Source: Chitinophagaceae bacterium
GTDB taxonomy: Bacteria > Bacteroidota > Bacteroidia > Chitinophagales > Chitinophagaceae
DNA: 64,000 nucleotides
Direction: 5' to 3'
Assembly: GCA_016710165.1 (NCBI GenBank)
Contig: JADJLJ010000005.1
Span: 186,001 to 250,000, forward strand
This document shows, piece by piece, positions 35,193 to 43,849 of this stretch; position 1 is the stretch's first letter; the number at the start of each line of letters is the position of its first letter. Below the pieces are notes generated by a model. It saw only the letters and a program-made list of their open reading frames with translations, searched no databases and was not told the DNA's origin. Made by a program: the position numbers and the translations under genes.

Positions 35193-38177
35193 ATGAAGAA
35201 GCTGTTTCTCCCGGTTTTACTGTTCATCGGTATTAACCTTTTTGCCCAAAATAAAAAACCATTGGACCATTCCGTTTATGATGGCTGGAAAAGCATCGGC
35301 GAACGGATGATCAGCAATGACGGTAAATATATTGTGTATGCCGTAAATCCCCAGGAAGGCGATGGTGAGCTGGTGATACAGAACCCGGAGACCAGGTATA
35401 AGAAAGTGATCCCCCGTGCTTATGGTGCGGTGATAACACAGGACAGCCGGTACCTAGTATTTAAAATAAGACCATTCTTCCAGGATACCCGGCAGGCAAA
35501 GATCAAGAAGAAGAAAGCCGATGATATGCCTAAAGACTCCATTGGTATTTTAGAACTGGGTAAAGAAGATGTGGTGAAGATCGCCCGGGTAAAAGGGTTT
35601 AAAACTGCGGAGAAGGGTTCTGGCTGGGTTGCTTACCAGATGGAAAAGCCTTTGCCCGATACCACAAAGAAGACCAAACCCCCGGTGGTGGTTGATTCAG
35701 CCAAAATGAATATGGATAAACTGGTGAAGCTGGCCGATTCAGTGATACGTAAGTCCATTGATTCGGTCAGGGGAAATGTTACCAGGGAAGAAGTGATATC
35801 TGCTGCACAAAAGGCGGCCAGGGAGATACTGCGGAAAGGAAAGGATGAACTGCTGTTTGATGAATATGGTTTAACGGATGCGGAAGGGGATGATGCACCC
35901 GGTGGCGCAGCATCGGAGGGAACAGACCTGGTTGTAAGACGCATGGGCGACAACAAAGAGAAAACATTCAAACTGGTAAGCGAATATTATTTCGATAAGA
36001 AAGGGACCCGGATCTTGATAGAAACCACAAAGAACAGCAAAGACAGCAACAGCAGGGCATTGGTTCTTTTATATGATCTTGGTTCTGAAAGAACGGATAC
36101 CGTGATGAAGGCCTTCAACGATGCAAAGAACTTCAGCTTTGATGAAGAAGGGACGCAGCTGGCCTTTGTTGCAGAACGGGACAGCAGTGCCAAGTCCCTC
36201 CAGAAGTTCTATAAGTTATGGTATCATACAACCGGGCAGGACAGCGCCAGGCTGCTGGCAGAAAAAAACACGGTGGGCATGCAGATCGGTTTTACCATCA
36301 GCGAAAATGCAGCACCCCGCTTCAGTAAGGACGGGAAGAAATTATTCTTCGGTACAGCGCCCATCAAAGCGCCAAAGGATACCACGCTGGTGGATTTTGA
36401 ACTGGCAAGACTGGATGTGTGGCATTACAACGATGATTACCTTCAACCGCAACAGGTAAAGCAGCTTGACCAGGAATTGAGGCGCAGTTATATGGCCGTA
36501 ATGAGACCCGGTGATGACAGGATCGTTCAGCTTGGTGCAGATGACGCTGAAAATATAACACTGGTTGATGAAGGCAATGCCGGCTGGGTACTGGGCGAAA
36601 GCACAAAGGGCAACCGGGTTGAAGCGCAATGGACGGGAAGGGTAAAGACCACGGCTTATGCCATCAGCACGGCAGATGGTAAACGAAGAATGATAAAGGC
36701 AAATTCAATCGTAAATTTTGAACCTTCTCCCGCCGGCAAATTTGTTTACTGGTATGACCCGGCACAAAAAAATTATTTTGCCTGGGATGCGGCAACGGGG
36801 AACACAAAAAATATCACCGACAAAATAAAAGAACCGATCTATGATGTGGAAAATGATGTACCGGATCATCCCCGGCAGCAGGGCATAACCGGCTGGACAG
36901 AAAATGACCGCTATTTCCTCATCAACGATGTATATGATATCTGGCAGGTGGACCCGGTTGCTGCTGAGTTGCCCAGGAACATCAGCAATGGCTGGGGTAA
37001 GAAGCATAAAACGGATCTTAATTACGTACGACTCGATCCGGAGAAACGTTTTTTCAAGGCCGGCGAGACCATCCTGCTCCGTTCCCAGAACAAATCAAAT
37101 AAGTACGGCGGCTTTTATACAAAAAAACTGGATGAGGTCTCAGACCCGGCGCTGCTTACCGAGGGACCGTATTTATTCGCCAACCCGGTTAAAGCAAAAG
37201 ATGCAGAGCAGTATATTGTTCAGCGAAGCAATATCAGTCAGAGTGAACTCTTTGCAACGGCTGACCTGAAAATGCTTGCCCAGCTGAGTGATGTGGCCAG
37301 CCAGCAAAAAGAATACAACTGGTTGGGTGTGGAACTGGTTAAATGGAAAATGTTCGACGGCAAGATGAGCGAAGGTCTATTATTCAAGCCGGAGAATTTT
37401 GATCCGAAGAAAAAATATCCTGTCATATTTTATTTCTACGAACGAAATGCCGATGGCCTGTATGCTTACCGGGCACCTGCCCCGAGTGCTTCCACGGTCA
37501 ACATTGCCTATTTTGTGAGCAATGGATACCTGGTCTTCGATCCGAATATTTATTACAAAGATGGAGAGCCCGGTCCAAGTGCTTACAACAGTGTGGTGAG
37601 TGCTGCAAAATACCTTTCAAAGATGCCCTGGGTTGACAGTGCCCGCATGGCCATCCAGGGACAGAGCTGGGGGGGATACCAGGTTGCCTACCTCATCACC
37701 AAAACAAATATGTTCAGGGCTGCATGGGCGGGTGCGCCGGTTGCCAATATGACCAGCGCTTATGGTGGCATACGCTGGGGCAGCGGACTGAACCGGCAAT
37801 TCCAGTACGAACATACACAAAGCCGTATCGGGGCAAACCTCTGGCAGCGACAGGAACTTTACCTGAAAAATTCTCCTTTATTTTCGGCTGATAAAGTGAA
37901 TACACCATTGGTGATCATGCACAACGATGCGGATGGCGCTGTACCCTGGTACCAGGGCATTGAATATTTTACTGCTTTGCGCCGGCTTGGGAAAAAAGTA
38001 TGGATGCTGCAGTACAATGGCGAAGACCATAACCTGGTGGAGCGTAAGAACCGTAAGGACCTTTCCATACGGCTGAGCCAGTTCTTCGATTATTATTTAA
38101 AAGATGCCAAACCGGCCAAATGGATACGGGCAGGTTTGCCTGCAACAGAGAAGGGAAAAGACTGGGGGCTGGATTAG
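35193..38177 (+). CDS. S9 family prolyl oligopeptidase-type serine peptidase, secreted
   Basis: The 994-residue protein has a signal peptide (MKKLFLPVLLFIGINLFAQ), a long beta-propeller-like N-terminal part and a C-terminal alpha/beta hydrolase domain. The catalytic Ser lies in GQSWGGYQVAYL (about residue 828), the Asp in MHNDADGAVPWYQG and the His in NGEDHNLV. It likely cleaves peptides in the periplasm or at the cell surface, fitting a protein-degrading life style with the S46 and M13 peptidases nearby. The frame is intact. Confidence 0.9.
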   Translation: MKKLFLPVLLFIGINLFAQNKKPLDHSVYDGWKSIGERMISNDGKYIVYAVNPQEGDGELVIQNPETRYKKVIPRAYGAVITQDSRYLVFKIRPFFQDTRQAKIKKKKADDMPKDSIGILELGKEDVVKIARVKGFKTAEKGSGWVAYQMEKPLPDTTKKTKPPVVVDSAKMNMDKLVKLADSVIRKSIDSVRGNVTREEVISAAQKAAREILRKGKDELLFDEYGLTDAEGDDAPGGAASEGTDLVVRRMGDNKEKTFKLVSEYYFDKKGTRILIETTKNSKDSNSRALVLLYDLGSERTDTVMKAFNDAKNFSFDEEGTQLAFVAERDSSAKSLQKFYKLWYHTTGQDSARLLAEKNTVGMQIGFTISENAAPRFSKDGKKLFFGTAPIKAPKDTTLVDFELARLDVWHYNDDYLQPQQVKQLDQELRRSYMAVMRPGDDRIVQLGADDAENITLVDEGNAGWVLGESTKGNRVEAQWTGRVKTTAYAISTADGKRRMIKANSIVNFEPSPAGKFVYWYDPAQKNYFAWDAATGNTKNITDKIKEPIYDVENDVPDHPRQQGITGWTENDRYFLINDVYDIWQVDPVAAELPRNISNGWGKKHKTDLNYVRLDPEKRFFKAGETILLRSQNKSNKYGGFYTKKLDEVSDPALLTEGPYLFANPVKAKDAEQYIVQRSNISQSELFATADLKMLAQLSDVASQQKEYNWLGVELVKWKMFDGKMSEGLLFKPENFDPKKKYPVIFYFYERNADGLYAYRAPAPSASTVNIAYFVSNGYLVFDPNIYYKDGEPGPSAYNSVVSAAKYLSKMPWVDSARMAIQGQSWGGYQVAYLITKTNMFRAAWAGAPVANMTSAYGGIRWGSGLNRQFQYEHTQSRIGANLWQRQELYLKNSPLFSADKVNTPLVIMHNDADGAVPWYQGIEYFTALRRLGKKVWMLQYNGEDHNLVERKNRKDLSIRLSQFFDYYLKDAKPAKWIRAGLPATEKGKDWGLD

Positions 38178-38261
38178 TATTTACCGGAAAATAGCCGGGT
38201 ATTTGTTAGGAACAACCCGTAAAATAGTTGTATTTTCTGTGTTCATTTAAAATTTCAGAAA

Positions 38262-38888
38262 ATGAAACTGTTGATATTAGGAGCAACGGGTCGTACCGGG
38301 CAACAATTGGTTGCCCAGGCGCTTGAACAGCATCACGAGGTTACTGCCTTTGTACGGGACCCCTCAAAACTGGAGCTGCAGCATGAAAAGTTGACGGTGG
38401 TGAAAGGAGATGTGCTTGACAAGGATGTTTTAATGAAAGCACTTGAAGGAAAGGATGCAGTTGTAAGCGCCCTGGGGCGGGGCATGTCGCTGAAATCAAA
38501 CAACCTGATCACCAATGCCATGAATATCCTGGTTCCTGCCATGAATGCAACAGGTGTAAAACGGCTTATCTTTGAATCCGGTTTTGGCGTGGGAGAAACC
38601 AACAGGCAGGCCAGTTTTATACAGAAAATGATTTTCGGTACTTTTTTAAGAAACCTCTACGCAGATAAGGCAAGAGGAGAGGCGGTACTTCGTAAAAGCA
38701 GTCTTGACTGGACCCTGGTTTATCCTGTCCGCCTTATCAATGGTCCCCGCACGGGTAAATACAAAGCGGGCGAACAGTTCTCCATGAAAGGTCAGCCAAC
38801 AATTTGCCGGGCTGATGTTGCAGATTTCATGCTTAGGCAGTTGACAGATAATACGTACCTGAAAAAACTTCCGGTGTTGACGACTTAG
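38262..38888 (+). CDS. NAD(P)-binding SDR-like protein (NmrA/YwnB type)
   Basis: The 208-residue cytoplasmic protein has the Rossmann start MKLLILGATGRTGQQLV (GxTGxxG) and follows the atypical SDR pattern with DAVVSALGRG, MNATGVKRLIFESGFGVG and YADKARGEAVLRKSSLDWTLVYPVRL. Relatives are putative NADH-flavin reductases or NAD(P)H sensors. Substrate unknown. It stands alone between the S9 peptidase and the CHU_C lipoprotein. Confidence 0.85.
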   Translation: MKLLILGATGRTGQQLVAQALEQHHEVTAFVRDPSKLELQHEKLTVVKGDVLDKDVLMKALEGKDAVVSALGRGMSLKSNNLITNAMNILVPAMNATGVKRLIFESGFGVGETNRQASFIQKMIFGTFLRNLYADKARGEAVLRKSSLDWTLVYPVRLINGPRTGKYKAGEQFSMKGQPTICRADVADFMLRQLTDNTYLKKLPVLTT

Positions 38889-38972
38889 TTTTTTGTTCTT
38901 GGATGATCCCTTTCAGGCTGAATAAAATTCTTATTCTTTATAAAAAAATCTTGCCGCATTAAAATTAAAATA

Positions 38973-39473
38973 ATGAAACAGGTCCTTACCCTCCTTTTGA
39001 TCGCAGTGGTTGCGTTGTTTTCCAATTGTTCAAAATCCAGCGACCCCCTGGTGCATGTTAACTGCGACAGCCTGGTTACGGATACCGCAGGCAGCGGCGA
39101 CAACGGACGGGTTTACATGCCCAATGCCTTCAGCCCCAACAACGACGGGCTCAATGACATCTGCAGGCCCGTGACCCAGAACATAGATTCCATAATTTTT
39201 ACCATTTATGATGAGAGCAATACCGTGCTGTTCACTACAGCTTTACTGGGGCAGGGATGGCAACCTTACAGCACCGCTAATTCGGCAAAGAAATATTATT
39301 ACCGGATACAGGCCACAACCCTGGCGGGTAAGAAGATCGGGAAATGCGGAGAGGTATTCAGCCTCACCTGTTTCCCGGTGAATCCGCCAAAAAGTTTCTA
39401 TTATTTTGAAGACATGCTGACACCGGGAGGGTTCACGGGAACAACGAATGAAATACTGCCTGCATGTTTATAA
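38973..39473 (+). CDS. Lipoprotein with a stand-alone CHU_C (gliding motility-associated C-terminal) domain
   Basis: The 166-residue product has a lipoprotein signal (LIAVVALFSNCSKSS). Almost all of the rest matches the CHU_C domain: VYMPNAFSPNNDGLNDICRPVTQNIDSIIFTIYDESNTVLFTT and GWQPY, followed by KYYYRIQATTLAGKKI. This domain normally sits at the C-terminus of very large proteins as a type B type IX secretion signal. Here it is alone, anchored, and followed by 30 extra residues, so it is unlikely to be a normal export signal. It overlaps the next start codon by 10 bp. Confidence 0.82.
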   Translation: MKQVLTLLLIAVVALFSNCSKSSDPLVHVNCDSLVTDTAGSGDNGRVYMPNAFSPNNDGLNDICRPVTQNIDSIIFTIYDESNTVLFTTALLGQGWQPYSTANSAKKYYYRIQATTLAGKKIGKCGEVFSLTCFPVNPPKSFYYFEDMLTPGGFTGTTNEILPACL

Positions 39474-39730
39474 GAACAGGTAAGTTGTTTTTTATCTTCA
39501 GTGCCTGCCTGCTCATGTTCTGGGTGCTGGCCCGCCTGGTTGATGTTTACCGGTTTGCATTTGTTGGGGCTGTCTTTGAGATCCTCTGGCTGCCGGCACT
39601 TGCTTTGCTCGTCATTTTGCCCATATTGTCTTTTATATTCTGGAGAGACGAGCATTATAAGGCCCGTTCTTTTAATCTTTTTTCGATCCTTATTGTGTTG
39701 TTCACGGTTTTGCTGATGATCTTTCTTTAA
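39464..39730 (+). CDS. Small membrane protein of unknown function
   Basis: The 88-residue product is almost all hydrophobic, with three predicted helices (LFFIFSACLLMFWVLARL, ILWLPALALLVILPILSFIF, LFSILIVLFTVLLMIFL) and charged loops (WRDEHYKARS). ATG 39464 lies inside the end of the CHU_C lipoprotein gene, so the two are probably translationally coupled. No family is recognised. Confidence 0.65.
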   Translation: MFIRTGKLFFIFSACLLMFWVLARLVDVYRFAFVGAVFEILWLPALALLVILPILSFIFWRDEHYKARSFNLFSILIVLFTVLLMIFL

Positions 39731-39783
39731 TGCCCGGACGATCACCAGCAAATTTTATACAGCCTGTAAATTTTCGCCGGCGG

Positions 39784-40781
39784 TCATTTTTTTAGTATTC
39801 TTTCCGCAATGGCTTTGTTGAATGCTGCAGCTTCTTCCTCCAGGGGTTCATGCCCGGATTCTTCGAACCACACGATCTCTTTAGCCGGGGCTTTTAGTTT
39901 TTGTACATATCCTTCCGTTACAATGGTTGGCAGGCTATGATCATGCCTGCCCATGAAAAAATAGGCCGGTATCTTTAATTGGCTGATCCCCGACAGGTTG
40001 GTTGTGAACAGGTCGTCCCCGATCGCGTTTGCGGAATACATGAATGCCTTGAACCAGTCGTAGTTCCTGTAATCTTCGTAATTCTTTTCCGCTTTTTCTA
40101 TTTCGGCAGCCATTCCTTTTTTATAAATGGCGCCGCCGTATTCCGTAAGCATCCCGTATTTCTGCAGGAAGCATTCCAGGGTGCTCTTGCAGAAGGAAGT
40201 ATCGCCGTTCTCCAGCTGCGATACCCGCTTCAGCATATTCGTATCGCCTTTTAGCCTTGCTTGCTCAGCGATCCAGTCACGCGAAAGTTTGATGCTCTGC
40301 TGAATGTCGATCACCTGCGAGATGCCGAAATAGGCTGCATAGTCTTCGGGATATTTCTCAACCAGTTTAAGCCCGATGATACTGCCCCAGGAAAAGCCTG
40401 CAAGGAAGATCCTGTCTTTGTTGAATTTCTTTTTGAGCAGTTGGGTAAGTTCATGGGCATCGTTCACGAACCGGTCAGCACTGAGGTTTTTGGGTTCGGG
40501 GTTGTTCATGTACGACTGGCCGCAACCAGCCTGGTCCCAGGAAACAAGGGTGACCGATTTTGTAAGATCGGAATTGAAATAACGCAAGTGCGGTGTTTGC
40601 GGCGCCGGGGCCACCATGTAAAAAAGTACGGGTTCTGGTCCGGGCCCCGTGATCTCAACATATGCTTTCTACCCAGTTCAATAAGGAACTTTCTGTGCAG
40701 GTTTGCTTTCGCTGTTTTCCGGCTTTTTTTGCAGGGGTTTGGCAACCGACCGCGATCAAAATGAAAAGGATGTTTTTTCAT
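39784..40781 (-). pseudogene. Alpha/beta hydrolase with a multiply disrupted 5' part
   Basis: The 3' 834 bp (stop 39784 to about 40617) encode a good proline iminopeptidase-like hydrolase: VSWDQAGCGQSYMN (oxyanion region), FLAGFSWGSIIGLKL with the nucleophile Ser, GRHDHSLP with the Asp, and EESGHEP with the His. Upstream the frame breaks at three A/T runs: T3 40666-40668, T7 40724-40730, T6 40773-40778. Correcting each by one base gives MKNILFILIAVGC (lipoprotein signal), then RKFLIELGRKAYVEITGPGPEPVLFYM joined to the intact part. Three indels in 120 bp suggest real decay or a poorly resolved spot. Confidence 0.75.
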
Positions 40782-41009
40782 GTCCTGGAGTTTAGTGAAC
40801 ACCGGTACTAAAGTCTTTGGGTAGGCATCGTTTGAAAAGGTCAGCCTGAGCTTGTCAAGGCGATTTAACACATAAACTTGCACCCACAGCTATGGGCCGG
40901 CAAGATTAAACGGATGTACTACCTCTTCCGGATGAATCACTTAATAGAAGGCTACCTGTACTTTACCAGTACAAAATGCTCAAATCCGAGGAAGAAAGGA
41001 TGATGATGG

Positions 41010-42362
41010 TTATATACTCCTGTTCACATCAAAATTCTCCAGTTCTTTCGACACGGCGTTCAGGAACGTAGAGCCCAATGCACCGTCAATGATGCGGTGG
41101 TCATAGCTTAAAGAGATATACATCATGTGGCGGATCGCAATACTGTCGCCCTGTGGTGTTTCAATTACCATGGGCCTTTTCTTGATCGCACCCACGGCCA
41201 TGATGGCCACCTGCGGCTGGTTGATGATGGGGGTGCCCATGATGCTTCCGAAAGTACCCACATTGGTCAGCGTGAACGTGCCGCCATTGGTATCATCGGG
41301 TTTCAGTTTCCCGGTACGGGCTGCATTGGCCAGGCCATTCACCTGCCTGGTGAGCCCGGTTAAATTCAGCTGGTCGGCATTTTTAATGACGGGAACGATC
41401 AGGTTACCATTCGGCAGGGCAGTGGCCATACCGATGTTCAGGTCTTTTTTTATGATGATCTTATCGCCTTCCACGCTGCTGCTGAGCCATGGATATCGTT
41501 TGATGCATTTTACGATCGCTTCAATGAACAGGGGAGTGAACGTGATCTTTTCACCTTCCCGCTTTTCAAAATCCTTTTTCACTTTCTCCCTCCACAGAAC
41601 AAGGTTGGTCACATCACATTCTGCAAAGCTGGTAACATGTGCCGAAGTACGCTTGCTGTCTGTCATGTGTTTGGCGATGAGCTTACGCATGCGGTCCATT
41701 TCAATCACTTCTACGTTGCCGGTGTAAACAGCAGGAACATTGTTTGTTGATGATTGGTCGTTGGTCTGTGGTCGGTTGTCGGTTGTCACAACAGCAGAAC
41801 TTTGGGGCTGTTGACTTGTCCCTTGCGGCTTGCTGCTGCTTCCCTTTGCCGCCACATAGGCCAGGATATCTTTCTTGCTCACCCTTCCTTCCTGCCCGGT
41901 GCCGGGGATATTTTCCAGTTCGGCCATGCCGATGCCTTCCTGCTGGGCAATATTCAAAACCAGGGGGGAGTAAAAACGTACTTTGGATGTTTGTGTATTT
42001 GACGTTGTCCGTTGTTCGTTGTTCGTTGGCTGGTATGGGATTTCTTCCACCACCCTGGCTTCTTCATACTCTTCCTGTTTGGGTGCAGGGGCGGGCTGGT
42101 TGCCGGAAACGGCAGCATTGGCGCCAACCCGGATCTTTGCGATCACGGTGCCAATGGGCACCACGTCGTTTTCCTTGAATAGAATTTCTTCAATAACACC
42201 TTCGGCAGTGGAGGGCACTTCACTGTCCACTTTATCGGTGGCAATGTCCAGCACGGTTTCATCCTGCCGGATGGGATCGCCTGGATTCTTATGCCATTTC
42301 AAAATGGTGGCTTCCATGATGCTTTCACCCAGTTTCGGCATTACTAAATCAACTAAACTCAT
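41010..42362 (-). CDS. 2-oxo acid dehydrogenase E2 subunit (dihydrolipoamide acyltransferase)
   Basis: The 450-residue subunit carries a lipoyl domain (lipoylated Lys44 in ATDKVDSEV), a peripheral-subunit-binding domain (YSPLVLNIAQQEGIGMAELENIPGTGQEGRVSKKDI, about residues 130-170) and the catalytic domain from about residue 215 with the active-site SYDHRIIDGALG. It could serve pyruvate, 2-oxoglutarate or branched-chain oxo-acid complexes; no E1 or E3 gene is adjacent. The two linkers between domains are rich in Asn, Gln and Thr and are partly encoded by 7-bp DNA word arrays (residues about 111-122 and 192-206). Confidence 0.93.
   Translation of the reverse strand: MSLVDLVMPKLGESIMEATILKWHKNPGDPIRQDETVLDIATDKVDSEVPSTAEGVIEEILFKENDVVPIGTVIAKIRVGANAAVSGNQPAPAPKQEEYEEARVVEEIPYQPTNNEQRTTSNTQTSKVRFYSPLVLNIAQQEGIGMAELENIPGTGQEGRVSKKDILAYVAAKGSSSKPQGTSQQPQSSAVVTTDNRPQTNDQSSTNNVPAVYTGNVEVIEMDRMRKLIAKHMTDSKRTSAHVTSFAECDVTNLVLWREKVKKDFEKREGEKITFTPLFIEAIVKCIKRYPWLSSSVEGDKIIIKKDLNIGMATALPNGNLIVPVIKNADQLNLTGLTRQVNGLANAARTGKLKPDDTNGGTFTLTNVGTFGSIMGTPIINQPQVAIMAVGAIKKRPMVIETPQGDSIAIRHMMYISLSYDHRIIDGALGSTFLNAVSKELENFDVNRSI
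41753..41787. repeat. 7-bp word array inside the second linker of the E2 gene
   Basis: On the + strand five heptamers follow one another: ATTGGTC, GTTGGTC, TGTGGTC, GGTTGTC, GGTTGTC. The first is the same word as in the cca tail. In the gene frame they encode part of VTTDNRPQTNDQSSTNN. Confidence 0.8.
42004..42031. repeat. 7-bp word array inside the first linker of the E2 gene
   Basis: Four heptamers GTTGTCC, GTTGTTC, GTTGTTC, GTTGGCT encode part of QPTNNEQRTTSN between the lipoyl and subunit-binding domains. Confidence 0.8.
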
Positions 42363-42429
42363 GAGTATTTAATATTTTAGATTGAGCATTAATATTTTTT
42401 ACAAGCAATTGTTTTTAAGGGCATCACCT

Positions 42430-42456
42430 GGAGTTTATCCTGAGCGAAGCCGAAGG
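42430..42456. repeat. Partial TCCTGAGCGAAGCCGAAGGAT-type dispersed repeat
   Basis: The words CCTGAGCGAAGC and CGAAGGATC resemble the half-palindrome of dispersed TCATTCTGAGC elements. A similar trace, CCTGAGCTTGTCAAGG, is at 40851-40866, and a full element is at 63249-63340. Confidence 0.5.
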
Positions 42457-42555
42457 ATCACTCACTTGTACAGCAGTACAGGAAGCGGCAGGTAAACCAA
42501 GCAAGCATCAGACGGGCCAAAGGTAATTATTCCGGCTTAATCTGTAAAACTCCCT

Positions 42556-43803
42556 TTATGATCCTGACAGTATGAATTTGCGGAGCAGATTCAATGCATT
42601 TACTGCTGTAAGTTGTATGTTCCGCATCCGGTCGAAGCGGAAATATAATTTCTGTGTCTCGATCTTTTCTTTGTTCCCGAATGCCACCCAGACCGTACCC
42701 ACCGGCTTACCGGGCAGGCCGCCACCCGGGCCCATGATCCCTGATACAGCGATCACGTAATCAGACCTGATATTCTTTAACGCACCCGTCGCCATCTGCA
42801 ATACCACTTCCTCGCTTACGGCGCCTTTCGATTCCAGTATTTCTTTGTCAACCTGCAAAAGGTCCTCTTTGGCTTTGTAGGAGTAACTCACCACGCTGCC
42901 TTCATAAAACCCGGAAGAGCCGGGAATGGAAGTAAGCAGGTGGGCAATATATCCTCCCGAACAGCTTTCGGCGGTACACAGGGTTTTGCCTTTGGCCACC
43001 AGCAGTTTTCCTACCACTTTTTCTACCGGCTCATCTTCGTTGGTCACCATGTATTCTTTTACCAGTGATTGCAGGGTCTCGAAGAACTCCTGCACTTCTT
43101 TCCCCGTTTTTTCTTTGTCAAACCCGGTTGAGGTAAGCCGCAGCCGCACCATACCGTAATTGGGAAGGTATGCCAGTTTGATATGGGCCGGAAGCGTTGC
43201 CTCAAAATCCTGTATTAGTTCTGCCAGAAAACTTTCGCCTACTCCCGCAGTGAGTAGTGTTTTATGGATGATGGCGGGAAACCTGAATTGTTTCAGCAGC
43301 ATCGGTATCACATCGTCTTCCATCATACCCTTCATCTCATGAGGCACTCCGGGCATGCTGACGAAGACCTTCCCGTCCTTCTCAAACCACATTCCGGGTG
43401 CCGTGCCCCTTTTATTCTGCAAAACGGTGCACACATCCGGTACTTCGGCCTGTTTTAAATTGCGTTCTATGACAGGGCGGTTAAGCCGGGTGAAAATATC
43501 CAGCACATTTTGCCTGGCTGCCTCATTCACCAGCATCTTTCCGTCGAAATATTTGCAGAGGAGTGGTTTGGTGATATCATCGGCTGTAGGCCCCAGTCCG
43601 CCGGTGATCAAAATGATATCGGCGTATTTCTGTTCTTCATCCAGGGCGGTCCATATCTCGTCCCATACATCACCCACCGCTACCCGGCGCACAACCCGTA
43701 TGCCCCATTTGTTGAGTTCCTGTGCCATCCAGGCGCTGTTGGTATCAATGACCTGTCCGATCAGTAATTCGTCGCCGATGGTGATGATGGATGCCTGTGT
43801 CAT
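42556..43803 (-). CDS. cinA: CinA family nicotinamide-nucleotide amidohydrolase
   Basis: The 415-residue protein has the two-domain CinA layout. The N-terminal molybdopterin-binding-like domain begins ASIITIGDELLIGQVIDTNSAWMA and includes ILITGGLGPTADDITK. The C-terminal amidase domain has CTAESCSGGYIAHLLTSIPGSSGFYEGSVVSYSYKAKEDLL and YVIAVSGIMGPGGGLPGKPVGTVWVAF. CinA-type enzymes deamidate NMN and hydrolyse ADP-ribose in pyridine nucleotide salvage. The gene lies divergent to dacB. Confidence 0.95.
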   Translation of the reverse strand: MTQASIITIGDELLIGQVIDTNSAWMAQELNKWGIRVVRRVAVGDVWDEIWTALDEEQKYADIILITGGLGPTADDITKPLLCKYFDGKMLVNEAARQNVLDIFTRLNRPVIERNLKQAEVPDVCTVLQNKRGTAPGMWFEKDGKVFVSMPGVPHEMKGMMEDDVIPMLLKQFRFPAIIHKTLLTAGVGESFLAELIQDFEATLPAHIKLAYLPNYGMVRLRLTSTGFDKEKTGKEVQEFFETLQSLVKEYMVTNEDEPVEKVVGKLLVAKGKTLCTAESCSGGYIAHLLTSIPGSSGFYEGSVVSYSYKAKEDLLQVDKEILESKGAVSEEVVLQMATGALKNIRSDYVIAVSGIMGPGGGLPGKPVGTVWVAFGNKEKIETQKLYFRFDRMRNIQLTAVNALNLLRKFILSGS

Positions 43804-43849
43804 GGTTCGTTTTAAAAAGGACTAATTTTAGTGCAAGATAAGTTAAGGT

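Noticed and set aside
40506..40883. Separate 125-residue gene upstream of the alpha/beta hydrolase
   Set aside because: The part RKFLIELGRK fits the hydrolase N-terminus in another frame; the rest is basic and unlike any family, so it is read as disrupted hydrolase.
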